A DNA stretch of 64,000 bases from Stygiobacter sp. RIFOXYC2_FULL_38_25 (GTDB lineage: Bacteria > Bacteroidota > Ignavibacteria > Ignavibacteriales > Melioribacteraceae): NCBI GenBank assembly GCA_001803165.1, contig MHAZ01000012.1:124001-188000 (forward strand), given 5' to 3'. Below the pieces are notes generated by a model. That model had not been told where the DNA came from. It ran no database searches and saw only the letters and a list, made by a program, of their open reading frames with translations. Shown one piece after another: positions 53,704 to 62,319 of this stretch. The position numbers and the translations under genes were made by a program. The first letter of the stretch is position 1; every line of letters begins with the position of its first letter.

Positions 53704-55161
53704 TTATTCCGGAACAATCCGCCAAAACGGATTTGCTTTAGCTTTGTAGAGAAAAGCATAATGTAGAAAATGTTTAATCCAATGCCCGGCTAAACCAATT
53801 TCGCCGGAAGTGTAATTCAAATCTCTGCCGGTGTCCGGGTATTTTTCAAAATCCGGGATAATTGGGTACATAGTCATCGAAACAGCGGTGCCTTTTAGGA
53901 AATTTGCACCTGCACTTGCGATGCAAGCCGCGCCCATATTTGCCATAGATGCTTTTCGCTTTGGTCCGGCTTCTCTTCCTTCAATCATATCGGCAATATT
54001 GAATGCAATTTGCCGCGCCATAACTCCGCTCGGCATTCCGGTTCTGGGTGGCGTTGGAAATATTGGAATTCCATTCGGGTTTGTCATCGGTTTGGAAATA
54101 GCATGTGGCGGCGCGAAAGCAATTCCGGCAGCAAAAATATTTTTATACTTTGGAGATTGATAAGTCTTGGGCCAGTCTCCGGGTTTCCATTCTTCGTAAG
54201 GCTTCTTTGTGTAATCACCATCAACAATCATAAATCCATTTGGCGCGAAAAGCTGAGAAGTTATGTCTTCAGAATTTTTGTTAAATGCTTTTAAACCGAC
54301 ACCGCTAAATGGTGGAAGAAGCATTGCAAAATCATGATTAACGGTTTTTTCTTCTCCGTCTAGGTTTTCATAAATAGTTTGCCCGGGCAGAACTTCTTTA
54401 ACATGTGCTTGAGTAATCCACTCAATTCCGCGCTCAGTGTAAAGAGATTCTGTAAATATTCGGCTGTGGGTTACATACCCGCCTCGTTTTAAAAACATTC
54501 CTCCAATTCCAAAATCGCCAAGCTCAAACTCATTTGATATCCAGATTATTTTTGTTTTATCGCGAACATTTTGCTTCCGCAGTTCAAACTCAACATTAAA
54601 CAAATATTCAAAAGCTGCGCCCTGACAAGTGCAGTTTCCATGTCCGGTTCCAATCAGCAAAGTCTGCTTTTCTCCTTTCTTCATTCGGGCAATTACTTCG
54701 GCGAGAACTTTTGAAGTATCGTGTGCGTGAGAGAAAGTGCAAACCGATAAACTGTTCTTATCCGGTCCTAATCCTTTTGTAGCATCAAAATTTAATTTTG
54801 GTCCGGTAGCATTAATTAAATAATCGTAAGTGATTTTTTCTATATGCCCCAACTTTTCGGGCAAGGTATATTCGATTGTAACAAATGGAAGTGAAGTTGT
54901 AGAATCACCTTCCGGATGGACACTAACTGCTTTTGCTTGATGAAATATAATGTTACTTTTTGCGTAAACCGGCGCTAGTGGAAAAGTAACTTGTTCCGGT
55001 TTCATATAGCCGGTTCCAACCCAAATGTTAGAAGGAATCCAATTCCACTTACTGTTTGGAGAGATAACAATAACTTCATGTTTACTGCTAAGTTTGTTAC
55101 GGGCGTGAAGAGCAGCGGTTTGTCCGGCTATGCCGGCACCTAGAATAAGAAGGCGAGCCAT
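53704..55161 (-). CDS. Sulfide:quinone oxidoreductase-like flavoprotein
   Basis: 485 residues. The FAD-binding dinucleotide fold is at the N-terminus (LLILGAGIAGQTAALHARN), a second ATG-type motif is in YLINATGPKL and the late FAD motif is YKNIFAAGIAFAPPH. Cysteines in SVCTFSH and in NCTCQGAAFEY are in positions used by the SQR/FCSD family for sulfide oxidation, and the C-terminal segment (HWIKHFLHYAFLYKAKA) is the amphipathic membrane anchor expected of a monotopic enzyme. It probably passes electrons from sulfide or another donor to quinone at the inner membrane. The exact SQR type and donor are not clear. It is followed by a 48-residue gene in the same operon and preceded by a hemerythrin. 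Confidence 0.88.
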   Translation of the reverse strand: MARLLILGAGIAGQTAALHARNKLSSKHEVIVISPNSKWNWIPSNIWVGTGYMKPEQVTFPLAPVYAKSNIIFHQAKAVSVHPEGDSTTSLPFVTIEYTLPEKLGHIEKITYDYLINATGPKLNFDATKGLGPDKNSLSVCTFSHAHDTSKVLAEVIARMKKGEKQTLLIGTGHGNCTCQGAAFEYLFNVEFELRKQNVRDKTKIIWISNEFELGDFGIGGMFLKRGGYVTHSRIFTESLYTERGIEWITQAHVKEVLPGQTIYENLDGEEKTVNHDFAMLLPPFSGVGLKAFNKNSEDITSQLFAPNGFMIVDGDYTKKPYEEWKPGDWPKTYQSPKYKNIFAAGIAFAPPHAISKPMTNPNGIPIFPTPPRTGMPSGVMARQIAFNIADMIEGREAGPKRKASMANMGAACIASAGANFLKGTAVSMTMYPIIPDFEKYPDTGRDLNYTSGEIGLAGHWIKHFLHYAFLYKAKANPFWRIVPE

Positions 55162-55191
55162 AGATTCACCTGCTAATTTGTTTGCAGACTC

Positions 55192-55599
55192 TTATTTTAT
55201 TATTCCTTTTGAAGCAGCCCAAATGGAAAATTTTTTATCCTCAATCAAAACATGAACCCGAATCCACTGATCGAGCATCGTATCAAGGTGTTCTTTTAAT
55301 TCGGTCATACTTTTGGATTCGGTTACAATCTGACGGATTTGTTTTGAAATGTATTCGTGACGCTCTTTGTGTTCTTTTGTACCGGGATATGAGTGTTTAA
55401 CTAAATATTCTTCTTCAGTTTTGAAATGCTTATCAACGTAATCAATCAAATGATGGAGAAGATATTTAACCTCATCCTGTTGCTTAAGTGGATTTTCAAT
55501 ATCTAAGATTTCGTTACTTATTGCAAAGAGTAACCGGTGCTGAGAATCAATTTCCTCAAAACCGGTTTTACATTCGGGCGACCATTGCATTTTTCTCAT
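55192..55599 (-). CDS. Bacteriohemerythrin
   Basis: 135 residues from the ATG at 55599; a TTG five codons upstream is possible but less likely. It has the hemerythrin di-iron set: His in IDSQHRLLF, the cluster LLHHLIDYVDKHFKTEEEYL, HKERHEYI, and the closing HVLIEDKKF. It binds oxygen (or senses O2 or NO) in the cytoplasm. It sits 30 nt upstream of the SQR-like gene on the same strand, suggesting a link between oxygen handling and the sulfide oxidation step. Length fits the stand-alone bacterial form. Confidence 0.93.
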   Translation of the reverse strand: MRKMQWSPECKTGFEEIDSQHRLLFAISNEILDIENPLKQQDEVKYLLHHLIDYVDKHFKTEEEYLVKHSYPGTKEHKERHEYISKQIRQIVTESKSMTELKEHLDTMLDQWIRVHVLIEDKKFSIWAASKGIIK

Positions 55600-55704
55600 T
55601 GTGTAACCACTCAAATATTATGTTTTTAATTTGTGATAAATAAATGCCAAGAGCAATAAAAAGAATTTGTTTTGTTATTATTGAGTAAATAAATAAAGAG
55701 TTTT

Positions 55705-56355
55705 ATGGATGGCATAATTCAAATATTTCTGGGAAGTCTTTTGCTAAGCTTGGTTCATGCAACAATTCCGAGCCACTGGCTGCCTCTTATTGCAATCAGC
55801 AAAACAGAAAAGTGGAGCGAGAAAGAAACCGTTTCGATAACCGCAATTACTGCAATCTCTCACACAATTAGTACTGTTGTAATTGGTATTCTAGTTGGAA
55901 TGATTGGCTATAAACTCTCAGAATCATACCATTACATAACACATTATATCGCGCCAACAATTTTAATCTTACTCGGATTGGTTTATTTTGTACTTGAATA
56001 CCGCCACAGCAAAATAAAGAGCGCGCATCATCACCATCACATAGATGTAGATAAAATTATTCAAAGAAGAAGTAAACGTTCCATAATTTTCACTCTAAGC
56101 CTAGCTATGTTTTTTTCTCCATGCCTCGAAATTGAAATCTATTATTTCACTGCTAGCCGGCTTGGTTGGCTGGGAATTTCAGTCGTATCGCTGGTTTATT
56201 TTTTTATTACTGTACTCGGAATGGTTTTTCTAGTTTACTTTGGCGCAAAGGGAGTTAAGAAACTTCAGTGGCATTTCTTAGAACATCATGATAAACTGAT
56301 AAGCGGAGTTATTCTTGTTCTTGTTGGCTTGCTTGCTTTCTTTGTAGAATTTTGA
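55705..56355 (+). CDS. Multi-pass membrane protein with His-rich loop, possible metal exporter
   Basis: 216 residues with about six membrane helices. The first helix ends in VHATIPSHWLPL and the second region has AISHTISTVVIG. A cytoplasmic loop contains five consecutive His (SAHHHHHIDVDK), and SPCLEIEIYYF lies in a later helix. The layout resembles NicO/RcnA-type nickel-cobalt efflux or related LysE/CcdA-like small transporters, but no signature is decisive. It is divergent from the hemerythrin-SQR operon. The His-rich loop supports metal binding; transport direction and substrate are inference. Confidence 0.6.
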   Translation: MDGIIQIFLGSLLLSLVHATIPSHWLPLIAISKTEKWSEKETVSITAITAISHTISTVVIGILVGMIGYKLSESYHYITHYIAPTILILLGLVYFVLEYRHSKIKSAHHHHHIDVDKIIQRRSKRSIIFTLSLAMFFSPCLEIEIYYFTASRLGWLGISVVSLVYFFITVLGMVFLVYFGAKGVKKLQWHFLEHHDKLISGVILVLVGLLAFFVEF

Positions 56356-56368
56356 TTATAGATAATGA

Positions 56369-56388
56369 AGCGGTGTTTTATCACCGCT
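56369..56388. terminator. Hairpin between convergent genes
   Basis: AGCGGTG/CACCGCT, 7-bp perfect stem with a 6-nt loop, midway between the ends of the membrane protein and S46 peptidase genes. T-rich sequence is weak on both sides. Confidence 0.55.
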
Positions 56389-56401
56389 CCATTTATAAAT
56401 T

Positions 56402-58591
56402 TTAGTTCACGCCAATTTCTTTTAAGATATTTTCCGCACCGGAAAATTTATCCAACACCCACAAAACGTATCTAATATCAACACCAATTGATCTGCTGTA
56501 AGATTCATTCCAGGCAAAATCATTAATTGTAGCTTCGTACGCGCGGTCAAAGTTTACGCCGATTAGATTTCCGTAAGCATCGAGAATCGGACTGCCGGAA
56601 TTTCCGCCGGTTGTATCCATATTATACAGCAATGCTATTGGAAGTTTTTTTGTTCTGCTGCTTACATATTTACCGAAATCTTTTTTCCTGTACAGCGTGC
56701 GCAGCTTATCGGGCACTACAAAATCTTCTTCACCGGTGTTTCCTTTTTCGATTACACCATCAATGCTGGTAAACGGCTCGTAATAAACAGCATCAGCCGG
56801 ATTGTAACCTTTCACATAGCCGTATGTTAATCGTAATGTACTGTTTGCATCCGGGATGAAGTTTGTTTTCTTCCAAAGAATTTTTACATCAACAAGTTCG
56901 CCATAGAGTTTGTTAAGCTTTCCCTCATTAATCTGAGTTGCTTTCTCGCTGGACTGGCTTTGCAATTTAATTTTAGATGCAAAGCTAAAAAGCTGATCAC
57001 CCGAGCCAAGTATTTCTTCCGGTTTCTTGGTAAGCAGTGATTCAAAATATTCTTTCTGCATTATCTTGGAAGCAGTTACATATTTGTCAATAAATTCTGC
57101 AAAAGTAACTTCAGGACTAATACCGTTTCCTTCCAGTAGATAATCAACAGCAGCTACACGTGATGATTGCTTAAACTTAGATGCATCGAGGAGCATTTTT
57201 GTAAGCATTGCTTTTTCGAAATCAGCATTGTAATTGGACTTCAAGTTTTGCAGTTGAGCCATAGTTTGTTTCAAGTTTTTTTCTTGAAATGCAGCTCGGC
57301 GTTCTGCATCTGGTTTTTGCATCTCTTCAGTATAGTTCAAAACAAAAGAAGCTAACGAAAAACTTGGCGAAAAACTATTTATCTGCCTAACCCAAAGATC
57401 AGCTTTAGCCGTAGAATTAATTTCATCGTAAATGCGGTGTATGCTGGTGAATACTTCGCCATACTGTTGTTTTAGTTTTGGGTCCGCTTCTATAAATTTT
57501 TGAAGTTGTTTTTCTTCTTCAAATTTCTGAGCAACGAGATTAATCTTTTTCAATCCCTTCAACTTGCCTTGATAATTTTTCATTGTGTTGGCTAAGCCTT
57601 TAATTCGGCTTGCAAAAGTCAGTTTCTTCGCTTTATCACCAGCACTCAGGTCTTGCATTGTTTTTATTGCGTATTGGTAAGTATTTGCAACAAACGGCAT
57701 CATATAGTCTTGCTGATATTTTATATACTCTGCCGGGCGGTGACGGAAAGTTCTTCCCGGGTAACCAAGTATAAAAGTAAAATCACCTTCTTCAACGCCA
57801 TTTGGATTTATCTTCAAAAACTTCTTTGGTTTGAAAGGAACATTTTCTTTTGCATATGCGACAGCTTTACCATCCGGTGCAACGTAAGCACGCATGAGTG
57901 AAAAATCGCCGGTGTGGCGCGGCCAAACCCAGTTATCTGTCTCTCCGCCAAAGTTGCCAATTGATTGAGGCGGAGCGTAAACTAATCTTACATCACGGAT
58001 GATTCTGTATTTGAATAGAACGTAAGTTTTTCCGGCGAACATTTCGGAAACATCAGCAACTATTGATTCAGCTTCATTAGTAGCAGCATCTGCAATAGCT
58101 TTTGTTTTAGCAGTAAGTGCTTTTGTCCGCTCGAGAGGATCTGTAATATTTTCGATTGCATCCAAAACTTGATCGGATACATCTTGATAAGATTCAATTA
58201 TCCGTGCTGTGTAGCCCGGGGAAGGAATTTCTTCTTCGGCTGTATTTGCATGAAAGCCATTGTCTAAATAATTTTTTTCTAATGTACTGCTTCTTGCAAT
58301 AGCACCATAAGCACAATGATGGTTTGTAATTATCAATCCCTGATCTGAAATGAATGAGCCGGTACAGCCGCTAAGATTTACAAGGGCATCAACTAAGCTA
58401 ACTCCATCGGGGTTATAAACTTCTTTAGTGCTCAATTTCAATCCGGCTTTTTGTAGATCTACTTTTTCAATTTCGCTCATCGGGTACATTCCTTCTTCCG
58501 GCGAAGCGGGCATCATTCCAAGTATAAACGATAGACAGAAAAGAACTAAGATTAACTGGAGAGATTTCGAAGGTAAAAAACGATAATTCAT
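56402..58591 (-). CDS. S46-family dipeptidyl peptidase (DPP7/DPP11 type)
   Basis: 729 residues from the ATG at 58591, which has GGAG upstream; the longer frame from 58660 lacks a signal. An N-terminal signal segment (LQLILVLFCLSFILGMM) is followed by the trypsin-like S46 domain. The catalytic His is in SDQGLIITNHHCAYGAI and the Ser in DTTGGNSGSPILD. Helical insertion lies between them, as in the family. The segment GVNFDRAYEATINDFAW carries Arg where Porphyromonas DPP11 has Arg and DPP7 has Gly, suggesting Asp/Glu specificity. It removes dipeptides from peptide N-termini in the periplasm. There is no sorting domain. Confidence 0.92.
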   Translation of the reverse strand: MNYRFLPSKSLQLILVLFCLSFILGMMPASPEEGMYPMSEIEKVDLQKAGLKLSTKEVYNPDGVSLVDALVNLSGCTGSFISDQGLIITNHHCAYGAIARSSTLEKNYLDNGFHANTAEEEIPSPGYTARIIESYQDVSDQVLDAIENITDPLERTKALTAKTKAIADAATNEAESIVADVSEMFAGKTYVLFKYRIIRDVRLVYAPPQSIGNFGGETDNWVWPRHTGDFSLMRAYVAPDGKAVAYAKENVPFKPKKFLKINPNGVEEGDFTFILGYPGRTFRHRPAEYIKYQQDYMMPFVANTYQYAIKTMQDLSAGDKAKKLTFASRIKGLANTMKNYQGKLKGLKKINLVAQKFEEEKQLQKFIEADPKLKQQYGEVFTSIHRIYDEINSTAKADLWVRQINSFSPSFSLASFVLNYTEEMQKPDAERRAAFQEKNLKQTMAQLQNLKSNYNADFEKAMLTKMLLDASKFKQSSRVAAVDYLLEGNGISPEVTFAEFIDKYVTASKIMQKEYFESLLTKKPEEILGSGDQLFSFASKIKLQSQSSEKATQINEGKLNKLYGELVDVKILWKKTNFIPDANSTLRLTYGYVKGYNPADAVYYEPFTSIDGVIEKGNTGEEDFVVPDKLRTLYRKKDFGKYVSSRTKKLPIALLYNMDTTGGNSGSPILDAYGNLIGVNFDRAYEATINDFAWNESYSRSIGVDIRYVLWVLDKFSGAENILKEIGVN

Positions 58592-58715
58592 TTTAACTCC
58601 ACGAATAGGTTGATTCAAAAATAAGATTATGCCTTTGAAAAGAAAAAGAAAAGAGTACAAAAGAGAAGACTAAGTTTTCTACAAGCAGTCTGACATAAAC
58701 TCTACAATCAATTGT

Positions 58716-59882
58716 TTACGAGTTTATCGGCTGATTTATTGGAAGTGCAATAGTAAATACTGTTTTATTTTCGTTGTTGGAAATGAAACTTACTTTTCCT
58801 TTCAACACATTTTCAGTAATTAGTTTAACGCTGTACAGACCAATTCCTCTTCCCGTTCCTCCTTTTGTACTAAAAGAGCGCTTGAATAGCTGAAGCTGAA
58901 TATGTTCGGGAATGACCGGTTCGCTTGATATGTGAAAGAATATGGTAGCATCCGTTGTTTTGGTGAACAACTCCACCCTTTGGTTCTTGTTCGAAACTTC
59001 GAGTGCATTTTTAACCAAGTTGCCGATTGTTCTGGTTAATAATGACGGATCTGTAACGAGCAGTTCCTCTTGTTCTGCAAGTATTATCCGAAAATTCCTA
59101 TACTTGTTCAATTCGTGTTTACCATAAATCTTCAAAACATTTTCTAGAATTTCTTGTGAAGAAACTCGCCTAAAATCTGGCTCCAAGTTGCCATCTTCAG
59201 CAGTTCTTATTTCTCTTTGAGAAATAATCTCATTAATGAGTTGCGATACGGAAATATAGAGGTCTTGTTGAATTTCAATTCGTTCACTATCGTTATCTAC
59301 TTCATTTAATATCTCTGTTAAACCTCTTACCGCGCCGGCAGTGTTAAGTATATCATGAAAGAAAATTCTTTCTAGAGCGGCTCTTCTTTTATCATTGGAA
59401 ATATCTTGAATAGTGAACAATGTATAAGTTTTGTTTTCAAGTTGGATAGGAGCGGTATGCACAAGTAAGTCTAATGAAATTTCACAATCGTTCATCTTTG
59501 TTGTGATTCGGCATTCCTCAGATACTTTCTGATTTTGTTCTAAAGAATTTTTTATGGCTTTGGCTGCACCACAATATTGACAAAAGCGGGAAGTTCCGCA
59601 GCCGCTATCGTTAGCATGACTATGAATGCAATTGATTGCTTCTCCTACTCTCTTACCGGCAAAATCAAAATAGTCTACTGTGTGGAATGCTTTTAGCGCC
59701 CTGGAATTAAAACCGACGATTTGTCTATGCTCATTTAAAATTACTGTCAGCTCGGGGTAACCTTCCAGCAGCTGATTCATTAAATCGTTTTGTTTAAGGC
59801 GGAGTATTTCTTTTAAAACCTCTTCCTCACTGCTGCGCTCCGGCGAATCAAAAAATGTTGTTTTGTTTATATCTGAGTCCAT
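58716..59882 (-). CDS. PAS histidine kinase with a four-cysteine motif
   Basis: 388 residues from the ATG at 59882 (AGGTGA upstream), starting 4 nt after the outer-membrane protein gene. It is soluble. The PAS-like domain (about 40-165) contains C85, C95, C101 and C104 in the pattern C-x9-C-x5-C-x2-C (INCIHSHANDSGCG then TSRFCQYCGAA), which could hold an Fe-S cluster, zinc or a redox switch. The kinase core has an unusual H-box IFFHDILNTAGAV (His176) and an ATPase domain with IGNLVKNALEVS and GTGRGIGLYSVK. There is no receiver and no regulator gene nearby, so the partner is unknown. Confidence 0.88.
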   Translation of the reverse strand: MDSDINKTTFFDSPERSSEEEVLKEILRLKQNDLMNQLLEGYPELTVILNEHRQIVGFNSRALKAFHTVDYFDFAGKRVGEAINCIHSHANDSGCGTSRFCQYCGAAKAIKNSLEQNQKVSEECRITTKMNDCEISLDLLVHTAPIQLENKTYTLFTIQDISNDKRRAALERIFFHDILNTAGAVRGLTEILNEVDNDSERIEIQQDLYISVSQLINEIISQREIRTAEDGNLEPDFRRVSSQEILENVLKIYGKHELNKYRNFRIILAEQEELLVTDPSLLTRTIGNLVKNALEVSNKNQRVELFTKTTDATIFFHISSEPVIPEHIQLQLFKRSFSTKGGTGRGIGLYSVKLITENVLKGKVSFISNNENKTVFTIALPINQPINS

Positions 59883-59886
59883 TTTG

Positions 59887-60351
59887 TCACCTAAAATAAT
59901 ATCTCGCACCAATTGCCAAATCAACTTGCAATGACGTTTTTGGAAAGAGATTAAAAACCGGAGCTATCTCAGCAAAAACATCAAATGGATATTGTTCATC
60001 CAAGTAAAGAATTCCAAGAACGCCGCGTGCGCCTAAAGCATTTTTGCTATCGTTTCCAACACGAAACCTTGCGCCAAAACCATAGTAAACCGGAATTCTT
60101 AAATCACTTTTTATTACATCATAATTGTGGTAGATATAATCGCAATGGACGGAAAGAGCATTAACAGACTGAACGAACGAATATGCTAAACCGAAATCCA
60201 GGGCTTTATTTTCATCAAGCCAGTACTTAGCACTCAATCCGGTTGGCTCGCCAATAATTACACCAAGCCCAAAGCCTTTGTCCTGAGCTTTGACGGAAGT
60301 AAGGGTACTAAAATTTATTAAAATGACAGTGAACAAAAATATCTTCCGCAT
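59887..60351 (-). CDS. Small outer-membrane beta-barrel-like protein
   Basis: 154 residues with a signal peptide (MRKIFLFTVILINFSTLTSVKAQ). The rest alternates polar and hydrophobic residues in strands (GFGLGVIIGEPTGLSAKYWL ... YYGFGARFRVG ... VDLAIGARYYFR) and ends in an aromatic-rich final strand, typical of an eight-strand outer-membrane barrel. It is the first gene of a pair with the Cys-cluster PAS kinase. No specific family is recognised. It could be a surface sensor accessory or unrelated to the kinase. Confidence 0.75.
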   Translation of the reverse strand: MRKIFLFTVILINFSTLTSVKAQDKGFGLGVIIGEPTGLSAKYWLDENKALDFGLAYSFVQSVNALSVHCDYIYHNYDVIKSDLRIPVYYGFGARFRVGNDSKNALGARGVLGILYLDEQYPFDVFAEIAPVFNLFPKTSLQVDLAIGARYYFR

Positions 60352-60452
60352 TACAAATCCTCTAAATTGTTACATAGCTAAATAACAAAATTGGACAACA
60401 AATTAAAAGCCACAACTTTCTGCTGCACGTTCTTAATATTATTGAATATTCT

Positions 60453-60460
60453 TACATTTG
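60453..60460 (+). promoter_or_regulatory. Candidate -7 box for the GlmU-like gene
   Basis: TACATTTG, an exact TAnnTTTG match 26 nt before the ATG. No good -33 TTTG is found at N19-21 (GTTC is closest). Confidence 0.4.
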
Positions 60461-60485
60461 CTTAAACGAACCGAGGGTATTATTA

Positions 60486-61847
60486 ATGGAAAGTAATGCA
60501 TATCATCAACAAATTCACAATTTAGTAAAAGAATATTCTTATTCATTTAATGAATCAAATAAATCCACAGCTGTGGTTTTAGCCGCCGGACATGGCAAGC
60601 GCATCAAGTCTCAGACATCAAAAATGCTGCATAAAATTTGGGAAGTGCCAACAGTTAACCGTGTATGTAATTCTTGGCAGCAATGTATTGAAGAATCAAA
60701 TACGATTTTAGTTGTTGGAATTAAGGCTGATGAAGTAATTAAATCCGTAGGCAAACAAAAGAATACTTCTTTTGCATATCAGCAAGTTCAGCATGGAACC
60801 GGACACGCGCTTCAAGTTGGACTGGAAAACGTTCCTCGTGATTATGATGGAACAATTTATGTCTTCCCTGGCGATATGGGTCTGATTGATGCGGAAACAG
60901 TTTCTTTTTTTAAGCAAGAGTTTGAAAAATCCGGCGCGGATATGATGGTGCTTACAGGAATCTACGAGGGAGCTATAGAAGAAAATTATTACGGTAGAAT
61001 AGTTCGCGTAAAAGACAAAGATGCAAAAGGAGTGAAGTCAAAATACAAAGGGAAAGTGATTGAGATTATTGAATACAAAGACATTCTGCAGCTTGACAAG
61101 AAAAAAGCTTATGTAACCAAATACAAAAAGAAAAATTTCAAGTTTACTCAAAAAGAGCTTTTGGAAAACAGAGAGTTTAATTCCGGTGTGTATGCATTCA
61201 AAGCCAAGCCGCTTTTTGAACTGATTGATAAAATCGGCAGCAACAATGTACAGGGTGAAGTTTACCTAACCGACTTGATTGGAATGTTTAACGAGAATGG
61301 ATATTCGGTGGAAGCTGTTACCCCAAAGAATCAGTATGTGCTCATGGGTTTCAACAACAAATCCGTTTTGAAGGAGATGGATGCAATTGCTCAAAAGCTG
61401 ATCTACGAAAAACTCAAAGACATTATCCTAATTGAAGATCCAAATGATTTCTTTATCCATGAGGAAATAGTTGATGAACTTCTAGAGCTGGATAAAAGGG
61501 GAATCATTCTTGATATAGAAATTGGCAAGGGCACTTACATTGGAGAGGGAGTTAGCCTAAACAGCAATGTTAGATTGTTGAGAAACGTGCGCGTTGAAGG
61601 CAATGTTTCTTTTGGCGAAAATGTCCAGGTTGGTTCCGGTTCAAAAATCACTTCCGATTCTAATTCACTGACTAAAATTGGAAATAATGTTACTTTGAAA
61701 GGCGCATGTATTATACAAAATTCGGTAATCGAAGAAGGCAGCTTCATTGAACATTCAATCTTGATAAAAAAGAAAGTAGAAAAGAATTCTTCGGTTAAGT
61801 TCTATTTACCGGACGCTGAAATAAAGGGAAGTCTGGTAAATCTTTAA
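60486..61847 (+). CDS. GlmU-like sugar nucleotidyltransferase with shortened left-handed helix domain
   Basis: 453 residues. The N-terminal domain (about 25-310) is a nucleotidyltransferase with the signature VVLAAGHGKRIKSQTSKMLH, QHGTGHAL and VFPGDMGLID, all as in GlmU uridyltransferase (UDP-N-acetylglucosamine formation). It contains a Lys-rich insertion near 175-220 (VKSKYKGKVIEIIEY ... TKYKKKNFKF). The C-terminal region (about 340-453) has hexapeptide repeats (IGEGVSLNSNVRLLRNVRVE) but is about half the usual length. I do not see the residues needed for GlmU acetyltransferase activity, so it may only make the nucleotide sugar. It is monocistronic, followed by rpsT in the opposite direction. 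Confidence 0.82.
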   Translation: MESNAYHQQIHNLVKEYSYSFNESNKSTAVVLAAGHGKRIKSQTSKMLHKIWEVPTVNRVCNSWQQCIEESNTILVVGIKADEVIKSVGKQKNTSFAYQQVQHGTGHALQVGLENVPRDYDGTIYVFPGDMGLIDAETVSFFKQEFEKSGADMMVLTGIYEGAIEENYYGRIVRVKDKDAKGVKSKYKGKVIEIIEYKDILQLDKKKAYVTKYKKKNFKFTQKELLENREFNSGVYAFKAKPLFELIDKIGSNNVQGEVYLTDLIGMFNENGYSVEAVTPKNQYVLMGFNNKSVLKEMDAIAQKLIYEKLKDIILIEDPNDFFIHEEIVDELLELDKRGIILDIEIGKGTYIGEGVSLNSNVRLLRNVRVEGNVSFGENVQVGSGSKITSDSNSLTKIGNNVTLKGACIIQNSVIEEGSFIEHSILIKKKVEKNSSVKFYLPDAEIKGSLVNL

Positions 61848-61848
61848 A

Positions 61849-61881
61849 AAAGAAGAGGCAACCTACATTGTAAGTTGCCTT
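61849..61881 (-). terminator. Terminator of rpsT
   Basis: AGGCAACCTAC/GTAAGTTGCCT around ATT with one mismatch. The minus-strand side runs into CTTCTTTTTTAAAG, so it mainly serves rpsT. Confidence 0.75.
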
Positions 61882-61901
61882 AGTTTACAAAACTAAAAAA
61901 T

Positions 61902-62162
61902 TTATTTTGCAGCTAATTTATTAACGTGTTTTGTTAAAGCTGATTTCTTTCTAGCTGCATTATTCTTATGAATCTTACCTTTAGCGGCTGTTTTATCAAG
62001 AACCTTTGTAGCTTCTTTCAAAACTGCTGCTGCTTCAACTTTGTCTTCTAGTGAAAAAACTTTCTTAACAAGTGTTTTTACTTTTGAAAGTGCAGCTTTG
62101 TTACGAACTCTTTTTTTCTCGCTGGTTTTAATTCTTTTCTTTGCTGATTTGTGATGAGCCAT
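61902..62162 (-). CDS. rpsT: 30S ribosomal protein S20
   Basis: 86 residues, the normal length. It is very basic and starts MAHHKSAKKRIKTSEKKRVRN, followed by SKVKTLVKKVF and KGKIHKNNAARKKSALTKHV, the conserved S20 pattern. It binds 16S rRNA in the small subunit body. It is monocistronic on the minus strand with a terminator after its stop. Confidence 0.97.
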   Translation of the reverse strand: MAHHKSAKKRIKTSEKKRVRNKAALSKVKTLVKKVFSLEDKVEAAAVLKEATKVLDKTAAKGKIHKNNAARKKSALTKHVNKLAAK

Positions 62163-62285
62163 TAAATAAACCTAAATTTGTTAAAAATCGTGCGTAAATA
62201 TAGAAGAATTGACTATTCGAAACAAACAAACCGGCATTTTGCACTAAATCTTCTTGCGCTATTTTTTTAGGCGCTCTGCTATTAG

Positions 62286-62293
62286 TATTTTTG
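62286..62293 (+). promoter_or_regulatory. Candidate -7 box for queE
   Basis: TATTTTTG fits TAnnTTTG and lies 26 nt before the queE ATG; the -33 region is only a T-run. Confidence 0.4.
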
Positions 62294-62319
62294 CTCTACT
62301 TTCTGGAAACATTGGAAAA

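Noticed and set aside
62254-62319. Upstream in-frame start for queE
   Set aside because: The extension is not like QueE N-termini, and a -7 promoter box lies inside it.
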